Source of the DNA: Chloroflexota bacterium
GTDB taxonomy: Bacteria > Chloroflexota > Limnocylindria > Limnocylindrales > CSP1-4
Direction of reading: 5' to 3'
Assembly: GCA_013695255.1 (NCBI GenBank)
Contig: JACDAV010000044.1
Coordinates: 1 to 5,837, forward strand
Length of the DNA stretch: 5,837 bases
This document shows positions 1-5,837 of this stretch, piece by piece. Numbering within the stretch: position 1 is the first letter of the stretch; each line of letters opens with the position of its first letter. The notes beneath the pieces were generated by a model, which saw only the letters and a program-made list of their open reading frames with translations, was not told the DNA's origin and did no database searches. The position numbers were made by a program, and so were the translations under genes.

Positions 1-2056
1 GGTACTCGCGGAACCAGGTCCCGAAGCTCTTCTCGAGCCGGAGCGACATCAGCGCCCGGAGGCCGAACAGCCGGATGCCGTGCGGCGCGCCGGCGGCCAT
101 GAGCAGGTCGAACAGCGCCCGCTGGTACTCCGGCGCGACCCACAGCTCGTAGCCGAGCTCGCCGGTGTAGCTGAGCCGGCCGATACGGCACGGGATCATC
201 CCGACGTCGACCGACCGGAAGTCCATGAACCGGAAGGCCTCCGGCGAGAGATCCGTGTCCGTGACCGACTGGAGGACGTCGCGTGCGCGCGGCCCGGCGA
301 CGGACAGCCCCACGAGTCCGAGCCCGAGCACCCGGAACGCGACGCTGCCGTCCGTCGGCAGATGGTCGAGGAACCAGCGCCGGTGGTGCGTCTCCGCTGC
401 CTGCGAGCCGAACAGGAAGAACTCCTCCTCGCCGGCCCGCGCGACGGTGAACTCGCCGACGATCCGGCCCTGCGGGTTCAGCATCGCCGTCAGCACGATC
501 CGTCCCACTTTCGGCAGGCGGTTGGTCAGGAGCCCGGAGAGCCAGCCCGCCGCGCCGGGCCCGGTCACGCGGTACTTGGCGAAGTTCGCCGTCTCGATGA
601 GCCCGACTCCCTCGCGGACGGCCGTGCACTCGGCGGCGACCCGATCCCAGGCGTTGGAGCGTCGGAACGTGACCTCCTCGGTCGGCGGCTTCCCCGGCGC
701 CTGGAACCAGAGTGCGTGCTCGAGGCCGTAGGCCGCGCCCCAGACCGCGTTGGCCGCCGTCAGCCGGTCGTGGATCGGCGTCGTGTGGAGCGGCCGCGCG
801 GCCGGCAGCTCCTCGTTGGGGAAGGTGATCCGGAACCGGCGGGCGTAGTTCTCGCGGACCTTGGCGTTCGTGTAGCCGATCGTGGCGTAGGGACCGTAGC
901 GGGCCACGTCCATCGCCCAGATATCCATGCCCGGGTCGCCCTCGGTCATCCACGTCGCGAGGGCAAGCCCCACGCCGCCGCCCTGCGACAGGCCGGCCAT
1001 CACCCCGCAGGCGACCCAGCAGTTGCGGATTCCGGGCACGGGCCCCACGAGCGGGTTGCCGTCCGGCGAGAACGTGAACGGCCCGTTGACGACCCGCCGG
1101 ATGCCCACCGTCGCCATCGCCGGGTAGTGGCGGAACGCCACCTCGAGCTCCGGGGTCAGCCGCTCGAGATCCGGCTTCAGCAGCTGCGCCCCGAAATCCC
1201 ACGGCGTCTCCCTCGGCGACCAGGGCACGCACGCCTGCTCGTAGGTACCGAGCAGCATTCCGCCGCCTTCCTGGCGGATGTAGATCTCGCCGCCGAAGTC
1301 CATGGCCATCGCCATCTCCTTGCCGGTGGCGGCCATGTTCGCGGCGACCTCCGGCATGTCCTCGGTCACGAGATACATGTGCTCCATGGCCAGGACCGGC
1401 AACTCGATGCCGATCATTCGGCCCACCTCGCGCGCCCACAGCCCGCCGGCGTTGACGATGTGCTCGGCGTGGATCGTCGTGCCACCGTCGACATGGACGT
1501 CCCATGTCCCGTCCGGCCGCTGGTCGAGCCCGGTGACCCAGGTGTTGCGGTGGACCTCTGCGCCGGCCATCCGGGCGGCGATGGCGTAGGCGCGGGTCAC
1601 GCCGGAGGGGTCGACGTGGCCCTCGACCGGGTCGTACATCGCGCCCACGAAGCAGTCCGGGTCGAGCAGCGGGAAGAGCGCCTGCGCCTCGCGCGGGCTC
1701 AGCAGCTCGAGGTCCATCCCGAGATAGCGGCCGCGGGCCTGCGCCATGCGCAGGAAGTCCATGCGCACGTCCGTGTCGGCCAGCAGCAGCCCGCCGGGCA
1801 GGTGGATGCTGCAGTCCTGGCCGGAGATCCGCTCGATCTCCTGGTACAGCTGGACCGTGTACTGCTGGAGCTTGGCGACGTTCGGATCGCCGTTGAGCGT
1901 GTGCATCCCGCCCGCCGAGTGCCACGTCGAGCCGGACGTGAGCTCTTTGCGCTCGAGGAGCATCACGTCCGTCCAGCCGGCCTTCGTGAGGTGGTACAGG
2001 ACGGCGCAACCGACGACGCCGCCGCCGATGACGACGACCTGGGCCGATGACTTCAC
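1..2056 (-). CDS. Dimethylglycine/sarcosine dehydrogenase-like FAD enzyme with GcvT domain (partial, C-terminus missing)
   Basis: Flavoprotein that oxidises an N-methyl group of dimethylglycine or sarcosine and passes the one-carbon unit to tetrahydrofolate. I translated 685 codons from GTG 2056 to the left edge with no stop. The N-terminus VVVIGGGVVGCAVLYHL holds the FAD-binding GxGxxG (G11-G16), with Glu35 in LLERKEL as the likely ribose-binding acid. In SGSTWHSAGG, His46 matches the histidine that carries covalent FAD in mammalian dimethylglycine dehydrogenase. The flavin domain ends with NGPFTFSPDGNPLVGP (324-339) and a Gly triplet at 359-361. A linking domain lies at about 380-430. From about 435 the GcvT-type domain follows, with LSYTGELGYELW (628-639) and LRALMSLRLEK (666-676). 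Full-length relatives are roughly 800-860 aa, so about 120-170 residues are outside. Dimethylglycine and sarcosine dehydrogenases cannot be separated here; the preceding methyltransferase favours dimethylglycine. Confidence 0.92.
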   Translation of the reverse strand, partial: MKSSAQVVVIGGGVVGCAVLYHLTKAGWTDVMLLERKELTSGSTWHSAGGMHTLNGDPNVAKLQQYTVQLYQEIERISGQDCSIHLPGGLLLADTDVRMDFLRMAQARGRYLGMDLELLSPREAQALFPLLDPDCFVGAMYDPVEGHVDPSGVTRAYAIAARMAGAEVHRNTWVTGLDQRPDGTWDVHVDGGTTIHAEHIVNAGGLWAREVGRMIGIELPVLAMEHMYLVTEDMPEVAANMAATGKEMAMAMDFGGEIYIRQEGGGMLLGTYEQACVPWSPRETPWDFGAQLLKPDLERLTPELEVAFRHYPAMATVGIRRVVNGPFTFSPDGNPLVGPVPGIRNCWVACGVMAGLSQGGGVGLALATWMTEGDPGMDIWAMDVARYGPYATIGYTNAKVRENYARRFRITFPNEELPAARPLHTTPIHDRLTAANAVWGAAYGLEHALWFQAPGKPPTEEVTFRRSNAWDRVAAECTAVREGVGLIETANFAKYRVTGPGAAGWLSGLLTNRLPKVGRIVLTAMLNPQGRIVGEFTVARAGEEEFFLFGSQAAETHHRRWFLDHLPTDGSVAFRVLGLGLVGLSVAGPRARDVLQSVTDTDLSPEAFRFMDFRSVDVGMIPCRIGRLSYTGELGYELWVAPEYQRALFDLLMAAGAPHGIRLFGLRALMSLRLEKSFGTWFREY

Positions 2057-2062
2057 GGGGGA

Positions 2063-2067
2063 TCCTT
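2063..2067 (-). promoter_or_regulatory. Ribosome-binding site of the dehydrogenase gene
   Basis: AAGGA directly follows the methyltransferase stop codon (TGA at 2070-2068) and stands six bases before the GTG at 2056. The whole gap between the two genes is 11 bases, which argues for one transcript and coupled translation, and it fixes GTG 2056 as the start. Confidence 0.7.
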
Positions 2068-3654
2068 TCAGAAGTCCGTGGGCACGCCGCCCTCGGCCTT
2101 GCGGCGCTCGACGAACGCGGCCAGCTCGTCCGCCACGGTGGGGTCGATCGCCGGCGGCTCGTAGGCCGCCAGGAGCTCCTTCCAGAGCCGGTTGGCCCGC
2201 CCGGCGGTCTCGGGGCTGCCAGCCTCCTGCCAGCTCTCATAGTTCCGCCAGTCGGACAGCATCGGCTTGTGGAACGCCGTCCGATAGCGGGCCTGGGTGT
2301 GGGCAGCGCCGAAGAAGTGGCCGCCCGGGCCCACCTCGCGGATCGCGTCAAGGCCCAGCGTGCCCTCGTCGACCACGACCGGGTCGAGGAACGCGGCGAC
2401 CATCTGGAGCAGCTCCGCGTCGAGGACCATCTTCTCGAAGCTCGCCTGCAGCCCGCCTTCCATCCAGCCGGCGCCGTGCATCATCAGGTTGACCCCGCCC
2501 ATGACGGCGCCCCACAGTGAGAAGACCGACTCGTACGCGGCCTGGGCGTCGAGGGCATTGGCCGCGCAGACGTTCGACGAGCGGTACGGCACCCCGTAGC
2601 GGCGCGCCAGCTGGCCGCCGATCATCGCCGTCCGCATGTACTCCGGCGTCCCGAACGCCGGCGCCCCCGACTGCATGTCGACGTTCGAGGTGAACCCGCC
2701 GTACACCACGGGCGCTCCCGGCCGCACGACCTGCGTCATCACCATCCCGGCCAGCGCCTCCGCGTTCTGCTGGGCCACGGCGCCGGCAAGCGTGACCGGG
2801 GCCATCGCGCCGGCCAGCGTGAACGGGGTCATGACGACGACCTGGTTGCGCGCCGAGTACTCGAGGATGCCGTGCAGCATCGGCGTGTCGAGCCGGAGCG
2901 GCGAGCTCGAGTTGATGACCGTGAAGATCGACGGCTCGCGCTCCAGCGTGGCGGCATCCACGCCGCGGGCGATGCGCACCATCTCGAGGGCGTCGAGATT
3001 CCGTTGCCGGCCGAGGCTGTAGGCGTGGATCGGCTTGTCCGCCAGCGTGAGCAGGTCGTGGATCGCGTCGAGGTGGCGGATCGAGGCGTGGACGTCGACC
3101 GGCTCGACCGGATAGCCGGCGAAGAAGTGGATCGCGTCGAGCGACTGCGCGAGCCGCACGAGGTTCCGGAAGTCCTCGCGGTTGCCGGTCCGCCGGCCGC
3201 GATCGAGATCGGCCACGTTCGGGGCACTGCCGACGGTGCCGAAGGCCAGGTGGTCGCCCCCGATCGCGAGGTGGTGCGCCGGGTTGCGAGCGTGGAGTGT
3301 GAACGAGGACGGCGCAGTCCGGATCCGCTCGAGGACCATGTCGCGCTCGAACCGGACGCGCTCGCTGCCCGGTTCGACCCGCGCGCCCGCCTCGGCCAGG
3401 AGCCGACGGGACTCCTCGTCGAGGAAGTCCATGCCGATCTCCTCGAGGACGCGCAGCGAGGTATCGTGGATCGCCTCCAGCTCGTCGGCGGAGACGACCT
3501 CGGTCGGGGGGTAGCGGAGGCGGGGCTGGGCCCACGGCCGCTGGGGCGGCAGGAGGTTCCGCTGGTGGCCGGCCCGGCCGCCGCGGCGGCGCGGCGCCGC
3601 CGGCTCGACGGCCTGGTCGGTGTCGGGCTCGATGGCCCGATCGATGTCGGTCAC
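2068..3654 (-). CDS. MttB-family methylamine/betaine:corrinoid methyltransferase, non-pyrrolysine type
   Basis: Predicted cytosolic TIM-barrel methyltransferase of 528 aa that would move a methyl group from a quaternary or tertiary amine to the cobalt of a corrinoid protein. Signatures: a basic tail RRRGGRAGHQR (22-32); YPPTEVVSADELEAIHDTSL (48-67) then RVLEEIGMDF; YGGFTSNVDMQSGAPAFGTP (318-337); NLMMHGAGWMEGGLQASFEK (389-408); GPGGHFFGAAHTQARYRTAF (442-461) then PMLSDWRNYESW. Archaeal trimethylamine methyltransferase MttB needs pyrrolysine from an in-frame UAG; this frame has no UAG and ends in TGA, so it is a non-pyrrolysine member. Characterised non-pyrrolysine relatives act on glycine betaine (MtgB), proline betaine (MtpB), carnitine (MtcB) and gamma-butyrobetaine (MtyB). 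The importer before it and the dimethylglycine-type dehydrogenase 11 bases after it favour glycine betaine. No corrinoid protein is encoded nearby in the window. Starts with GTG. Family certain, substrate inferred. Confidence 0.93.
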   Translation of the reverse strand: MTDIDRAIEPDTDQAVEPAAPRRRGGRAGHQRNLLPPQRPWAQPRLRYPPTEVVSADELEAIHDTSLRVLEEIGMDFLDEESRRLLAEAGARVEPGSERVRFERDMVLERIRTAPSSFTLHARNPAHHLAIGGDHLAFGTVGSAPNVADLDRGRRTGNREDFRNLVRLAQSLDAIHFFAGYPVEPVDVHASIRHLDAIHDLLTLADKPIHAYSLGRQRNLDALEMVRIARGVDAATLEREPSIFTVINSSSPLRLDTPMLHGILEYSARNQVVVMTPFTLAGAMAPVTLAGAVAQQNAEALAGMVMTQVVRPGAPVVYGGFTSNVDMQSGAPAFGTPEYMRTAMIGGQLARRYGVPYRSSNVCAANALDAQAAYESVFSLWGAVMGGVNLMMHGAGWMEGGLQASFEKMVLDAELLQMVAAFLDPVVVDEGTLGLDAIREVGPGGHFFGAAHTQARYRTAFHKPMLSDWRNYESWQEAGSPETAGRANRLWKELLAAYEPPAIDPTVADELAAFVERRKAEGGVPTDF

Positions 3655-3663
3655 GCCACCTGT

Positions 3664-3667
3664 TCCT
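3664..3667 (-). promoter_or_regulatory. Ribosome-binding site of the MttB-like gene
   Basis: AGGA lies nine bases before the GTG start at 3654 on the minus strand, within GACAGGAACAGGTGGC. A second, closer AGGTGG is present but sits only two bases from the start. The AGGA spacing supports GTG 3654. The 89-base gap (3655-3743) holds this site and the hairpin at 3687-3725. Confidence 0.55.
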
Positions 3668-3686
3668 GTCTGTGCGGGTCGGGACG

Positions 3687-3725
3687 CACGCTCGCCCGGG
3701 CCGGTGGCGGCGCCGGGCGAGCGTG
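3687..3725 (-). terminator. Strong intergenic hairpin after the binding-protein gene (terminator, attenuator or mRNA-stabilising element)
   Basis: A perfect 13-base inverted repeat, CACGCTCGCCCGG (3687-3699) and its complement CCGGGCGAGCGTG (3713-3725), encloses a 13-base loop; further GC pairs can form in the loop with a one-base bulge. It starts 18 bases after the binding-protein stop and ends 32 bases before the methyltransferase start. On the minus strand no T-run follows, so it is not a classic intrinsic terminator. In an operon such a hairpin can partly stop transcription or protect the upstream message from 3' exonucleases, so that more binding protein than downstream enzyme is made. 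The structure is directly visible; its role is inferred. Confidence 0.6.
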
Positions 3726-3743
3726 ACGCGTGGCGGTGGCGGG

Positions 3744-4814
3744 TCAGCCCCCCATGAGCCCCTGCTCCTCGAGGAACGCCTTGGCCACGTCTGCCGGCTC
3801 CTCGCCGTCGACGTCGACCTTGGCGTTCAGCGTCAAGATCGTCTCATCGTCGAGCGCCTCGGCGACCGGCGCGAAGAGGTCGGCGATCCCGGGGTTGGCG
3901 TCAAGCACCTCCTGCTTGACGTTGAGCGAGGGCTGGTAGCTGGGAAAGAACTGCTTGTCGTCTTCGAGCACCGTGAGACCGAGCTCCACCATCCGGGAGT
4001 CAGTAGCGAACACCTCGCCAAAAATGCAACGCTCTGCCTTGTCGGTCTCCGTGAAGATCAGGCCGTACTCCACCTCGGAGACGTTGTCCCCGAAGGTGAA
4101 CCCGTAGGCTGCCTCGAGACCCGGCAGCCCGTCGTCGCGGCTCAGGAACTCGGCGGCTGCGCACAGGCTCATGGCATCCGCGTTTGCGCTGGCGACGGTC
4201 GCCAGGTCGGACAGCTTGGTCGCGCCGAGCTCGGTCGCCTTCTCGTCGGCCAGGGCGATTGCGTACGTGTTGTTGAACGGAGCGGGGTCGAGCCACGCAA
4301 TGCCGTTGGCAGCGTCAGCCTCCTTGACCGCAGCGAATTGTTCATCTGACCCCGGTACCGGCGTCTCGTTGCCCAGATGGTTGATCCAGCCTGTGCCGGT
4401 GTACTCCCAGTACATGTCGATCTCGCCGGAGGTCAGCGCCTCACGCACCACCGTCGAGCCACTGAGCCCGGTCTGGTCGTCGACCGTCGCGCCGGCATCC
4501 TCGAGCACCAGCTTGGTGATCTGGCCAAGGATCAGCTGCTCGGTGAACTCCTTCGAGCCGACGCTGACCTCCACGCCGGTCAGGTCGACGTCGCCACCCG
4601 TGCCGCTCGAGGCACTCGGCTCCGTGCCCATGGATTCGCTGGCCATCGGCGAGGCGCTGGCGCCGCCGGCCGGAGAGGCGGATACGCCCCCCGCGGGCGA
4701 GGCGCTCGCCCCGCCGCCGCCCGGAGAGGCGGTGGCAGCGCTGCTGCAGGCCGCGAGCATAAGGGCGAGACTGCCCAGGAGGGCGATGGGTCGCCCGGGG
4801 GTTCTGAGGTGCAT
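3744..4814 (-). CDS. Glycine betaine/quaternary-amine ABC transporter substrate-binding lipoprotein (OpuAC/OsmX-like)
   Basis: Extracytoplasmic binding protein, 356 aa from the ATG at 4814, that should capture the quaternary amine and deliver it to the adjacent permease. Residues 1-22 form a lipoprotein signal peptide with lipobox LAAC, so Cys23 would be lipidated and the protein anchored to the membrane. Residues 24-74 are a low-complexity Ala/Ser/Pro/Gly linker containing three copies of an eight-residue unit of the type ASASPAGG (36-59). The folded domain begins near 78 and shows family signatures: VGSKEFTEQLILGQ (85-98), STVVREALTSGEIDMYWEYT (120-139), then GTGW. Aromatic residues Y135, W136, Y138, W143 and W174 are candidates for the cation-binding cage typical of these proteins. 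Cys218 and Cys263 might form a disulfide. It lies 79 bases after the permease. The family is firm; glycine betaine, choline, carnitine and proline betaine cannot be told apart by eye. Confidence 0.93.
   Translation of the reverse strand: MHLRTPGRPIALLGSLALMLAACSSAATASPGGGGASASPAGGVSASPAGGASASPMASESMGTEPSASSGTGGDVDLTGVEVSVGSKEFTEQLILGQITKLVLEDAGATVDDQTGLSGSTVVREALTSGEIDMYWEYTGTGWINHLGNETPVPGSDEQFAAVKEADAANGIAWLDPAPFNNTYAIALADEKATELGATKLSDLATVASANADAMSLCAAAEFLSRDDGLPGLEAAYGFTFGDNVSEVEYGLIFTETDKAERCIFGEVFATDSRMVELGLTVLEDDKQFFPSYQPSLNVKQEVLDANPGIADLFAPVAEALDDETILTLNAKVDVDGEEPADVAKAFLEEQGLMGG
4638..4709 (-). repeat. Degenerate 24-base tandem repeat encoding the lipoprotein linker
   Basis: Three consecutive 24-base units encode ASASPAGG, VSASPAGG and ASASPMAS, residues 36-59 of the substrate-binding lipoprotein. 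The copies differ at several bases, so this is an old or drifting repeat. It forms part of a flexible tether between the lipid anchor and the binding domain. Repeats of this kind can change in copy number between strains. Confidence 0.7.
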
Positions 4815-4823
4815 GGGTGTGAT

Positions 4824-4830
4824 CTCCTCC
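4824..4830 (-). promoter_or_regulatory. Ribosome-binding site of the substrate-binding protein gene
   Basis: On the minus strand GGAGGAG stands nine bases before the ATG at 4814. It decides the start: an in-frame GTG at 4871 would add 19 residues before the signal peptide, and the purine-rich AGAGGAGGA before that GTG directly abuts it, too close for normal initiation. The gap between permease stop and this ATG (4815-4893, 79 bases) holds nothing else recognisable: no hairpin with a T-run and no convincing promoter. Confidence 0.8.
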
Positions 4831-4893
4831 ACTGATGACGGCTCAATCGAGCGGGACGTCGAAAAACGCACTCCTCCTCTGGCGCGCTGATGG

Positions 4894-5712
4894 TCAGAGA
4901 CCCTTCGGGCTCAGACGGGCCTCGGCGATGGCGCCGAGGTGATCGATGAACAGGGCAAGGGAAGCGGTCAGCACGCTGCCGACCAAGGTGACCACCGGTC
5001 GGTTGTTGACGAGGCCCTTATTGATGATGTCGCCGAGCCCACCGGCCGACACGAACGTCGCGAGCGTCGCCGTGCCGACGTTGATCACGAGAGCCGTCCG
5101 GATGCCCGCGAGGATCACCGGGACGGCGAGGGGCAGCTCGATCTTCTGGAGCACAGCCCGTTTGGTCATGCCCATGCCGCGGGCTGCCTCGATCGTGGGC
5201 TGATCGACCTGCTGCAGCCCCACCATCGTGTTGCGCAGGACCGGCAGGATCGAGTAGAGGACGAGGGCGATGATCGCGGGCCAGAAGCCAATCGACCAGA
5301 CCAGGGCGAGGATGACCAGGACACCGATCGATGGGACGGCCTGGCCGATGTTGGCGACCGCGAGCACGGGTGGAATGAACGGCCGCGCCCCCGGTCGGGT
5401 AAGCGCGATCCCGAGCGGGACGGCGATGAGGATGACGAACAGGGTCGACGCAATGGTCAGGGACATGTGCTTGACGAAGGCGTTGAGAATGTTGTCCGCC
5501 GTGAGGATCCGGCGCTCGATGCTGCCCAGGTCCTGCGCGCCGGCCCACAGGAACGTCACCACGCAGACCGCCACGAGCGCGATCGGCAGGCCGACGTAGT
5601 CGAGGATCGTCGCTCGCCTGCCGCGCAGCGTCGTGGCGCCGCCGGGGGCCGCCGCCGCCGCGGCCTCCGCTGCGTCGGGGATCTCGACCGGCCGGCCCAC
5701 GACCTCCGTCAC
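4894..5712 (-). CDS. Quaternary-amine (glycine betaine/choline) ABC transporter permease, OpuCB/ProW-like
   Basis: Inner-membrane channel subunit, 272 aa, of an importer for osmolyte-type quaternary amines. After a soluble Ala-rich N-terminus (residues 1-35, with AAEAAAAAAPGG at 14-25), hydrophobic membrane segments lie at about 38-58, 83-104, 115-140, 143-160, 192-225 and 240-262. The family's EAA loop, which contacts the ATPase, is clear at 175-194: EAARGMGMTKRAVLQKIELP. The stretch NIGQAVPSIGVL (121-132) and the end LGAIAEARLSPKGL also fit OpuCB/OpuCD-type permeases. The protein is longer than the usual 210-220 aa of that group, the excess being the N-terminal tail. The GTG start at 5712 shares GTGA with the upstream stop and has no strong ribosome-binding site, suggesting translational coupling. 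Many OpuC-type systems have two permeases; only one is seen here. The family is secure, the exact substrate is not. Confidence 0.93.
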   Translation of the reverse strand: MTEVVGRPVEIPDAAEAAAAAAPGGATTLRGRRATILDYVGLPIALVAVCVVTFLWAGAQDLGSIERRILTADNILNAFVKHMSLTIASTLFVILIAVPLGIALTRPGARPFIPPVLAVANIGQAVPSIGVLVILALVWSIGFWPAIIALVLYSILPVLRNTMVGLQQVDQPTIEAARGMGMTKRAVLQKIELPLAVPVILAGIRTALVINVGTATLATFVSAGGLGDIINKGLVNNRPVVTLVGSVLTASLALFIDHLGAIAEARLSPKGL

Positions 5713-5837
5713 GCGCCCACCGTCCCGGCCGCGTGAAGCTCCTCCGCGGCCGCCCGCGACTGGGCCCGGGCCTCCTGGCGCATCTCCTGGATCAGGCCGC
5801 TGACGGTCCCGAACTCCACGGAGCCCATGTAGGCGCC
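5709..5837 (-). CDS. C-terminal end of an ABC importer gene, probably the ATPase with CBS domains (partial)
   Basis: Only the last 42 codons and the TGA stop are in the window; the gene begins beyond the right edge. The visible protein starts GAYMGSVEFGTVSGLIQEMR and ends in an Ala/Glu/Arg-rich tail. The G-x-hydrophobic-x-G-x-V-x-F-x-x-V-x-x-L-I pattern resembles the last strand and helix of a CBS domain. ProV/OpuAA/OpuCA-type ATPases of glycine betaine importers carry tandem CBS domains at their C-terminus, where they can sense ionic strength or nucleotides. The next gene is the cognate permease, overlapping by four bases, so this is most likely the nucleotide-binding subunit. None of the Walker A, signature or Walker B motifs is visible, so the call rests on the short tail and the context. 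A different transporter subunit or an unrelated gene is possible. Confidence 0.5.
   Translation of the reverse strand, partial: GAYMGSVEFGTVSGLIQEMRQEARAQSRAAAEELHAAGTVGA

Noticed and set aside
80..2050. A 656-codon open frame on the plus strand.
   Set aside because: It is exactly codon-in-phase opposite the dehydrogenase gene. Its translation is rich in Arg, Pro, His, Asp and Val with no recognisable domain, while the minus strand gives a clear FAD enzyme. Long antisense frames like this are expected in GC-rich genes.
2068..3654. Pyrrolysine-containing trimethylamine methyltransferase.
   Set aside because: The reading frame contains no UAG codon and ends in TGA.
3687..3725. Classical Rho-independent terminator ending the operon.
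   Set aside because: No T-run follows on the minus strand and the next gene is co-directional and functionally linked, so full termination is unlikely; it is listed as a hairpin with an open role.
2872..3726. A 284-codon plus-strand frame opposite the methyltransferase, and a 395-codon minus-strand frame at 2348-3535.
   Set aside because: Both overlap the well-supported MttB-family gene in other frames and read as Arg/Ala/Pro/Gly-rich low-complexity protein without motifs.
4815..4871. In-frame upstream GTG start that would lengthen the binding protein by 19 residues.
   Set aside because: The extension would bury the lipoprotein signal peptide behind a polar segment, and its purine-rich tract abuts the GTG. 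ATG 4814 has a well-spaced GGAGGAG.
4939..5736. A 265-codon plus-strand frame opposite the permease.
   Set aside because: Its composition (Asp/Arg/Gly/His-rich, no hydrophobic pattern) is that of an antisense shadow; the minus strand encodes a permease with an EAA loop.

Overview
The window is GC-rich bacterial DNA carrying five genes, all on the minus strand, closely spaced and in the same direction, so they look like one operon read from high to low coordinates. The lineage cannot be fixed from this sequence. High GC, frequent GTG starts and a lipoprotein with a long Ala/Ser/Pro/Gly linker behind its lipid-attachment cysteine suggest an actinobacterium or a high-GC Chloroflexota, but this is only an impression.

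Layout in order of transcription. (1) 5837-5709 is the last 42 codons of a gene that enters from outside the window. Its end resembles the close of a CBS domain, as expected for the ATPase of an OpuA/OpuC/ProV-type importer. (2) 5712-4894 is the membrane permease of a quaternary-amine (glycine betaine/choline/proline betaine) ABC importer; its GTG start overlaps the preceding stop by four bases. (3) 4814-3744 is the matching lipoprotein substrate-binding protein. (4) 3654-2068 is an MttB-family (trimethylamine/glycine betaine:corrinoid) methyltransferase with no amber codon, so it is a non-pyrrolysine member. (5) 2056 to the left edge is most of a dimethylglycine/sarcosine dehydrogenase-like flavoprotein with a C-terminal GcvT (aminomethyltransferase-like, folate-binding) domain. 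It runs off the window, has no stop inside it, and is easily missed because a long stop-free shadow frame lies opposite it.

Inferred joint role: import of a methylated quaternary amine, most simply glycine betaine; removal of a first methyl group by the MttB-like enzyme; then oxidative demethylation of the dimethylglycine (or sarcosine) product, with the one-carbon unit passed to tetrahydrofolate. The corrinoid protein and the second methyltransferase that an MttB homologue normally needs are not in the window. An unusually good 13-bp hairpin lies between the binding-protein gene and the methyltransferase gene and may set different expression levels for the transport and catabolic halves. No RNA genes, mobile elements, CRISPR arrays or clear promoter were seen. 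The only non-coding stretches are the short gaps of 79, 89 and 11 bases between genes.
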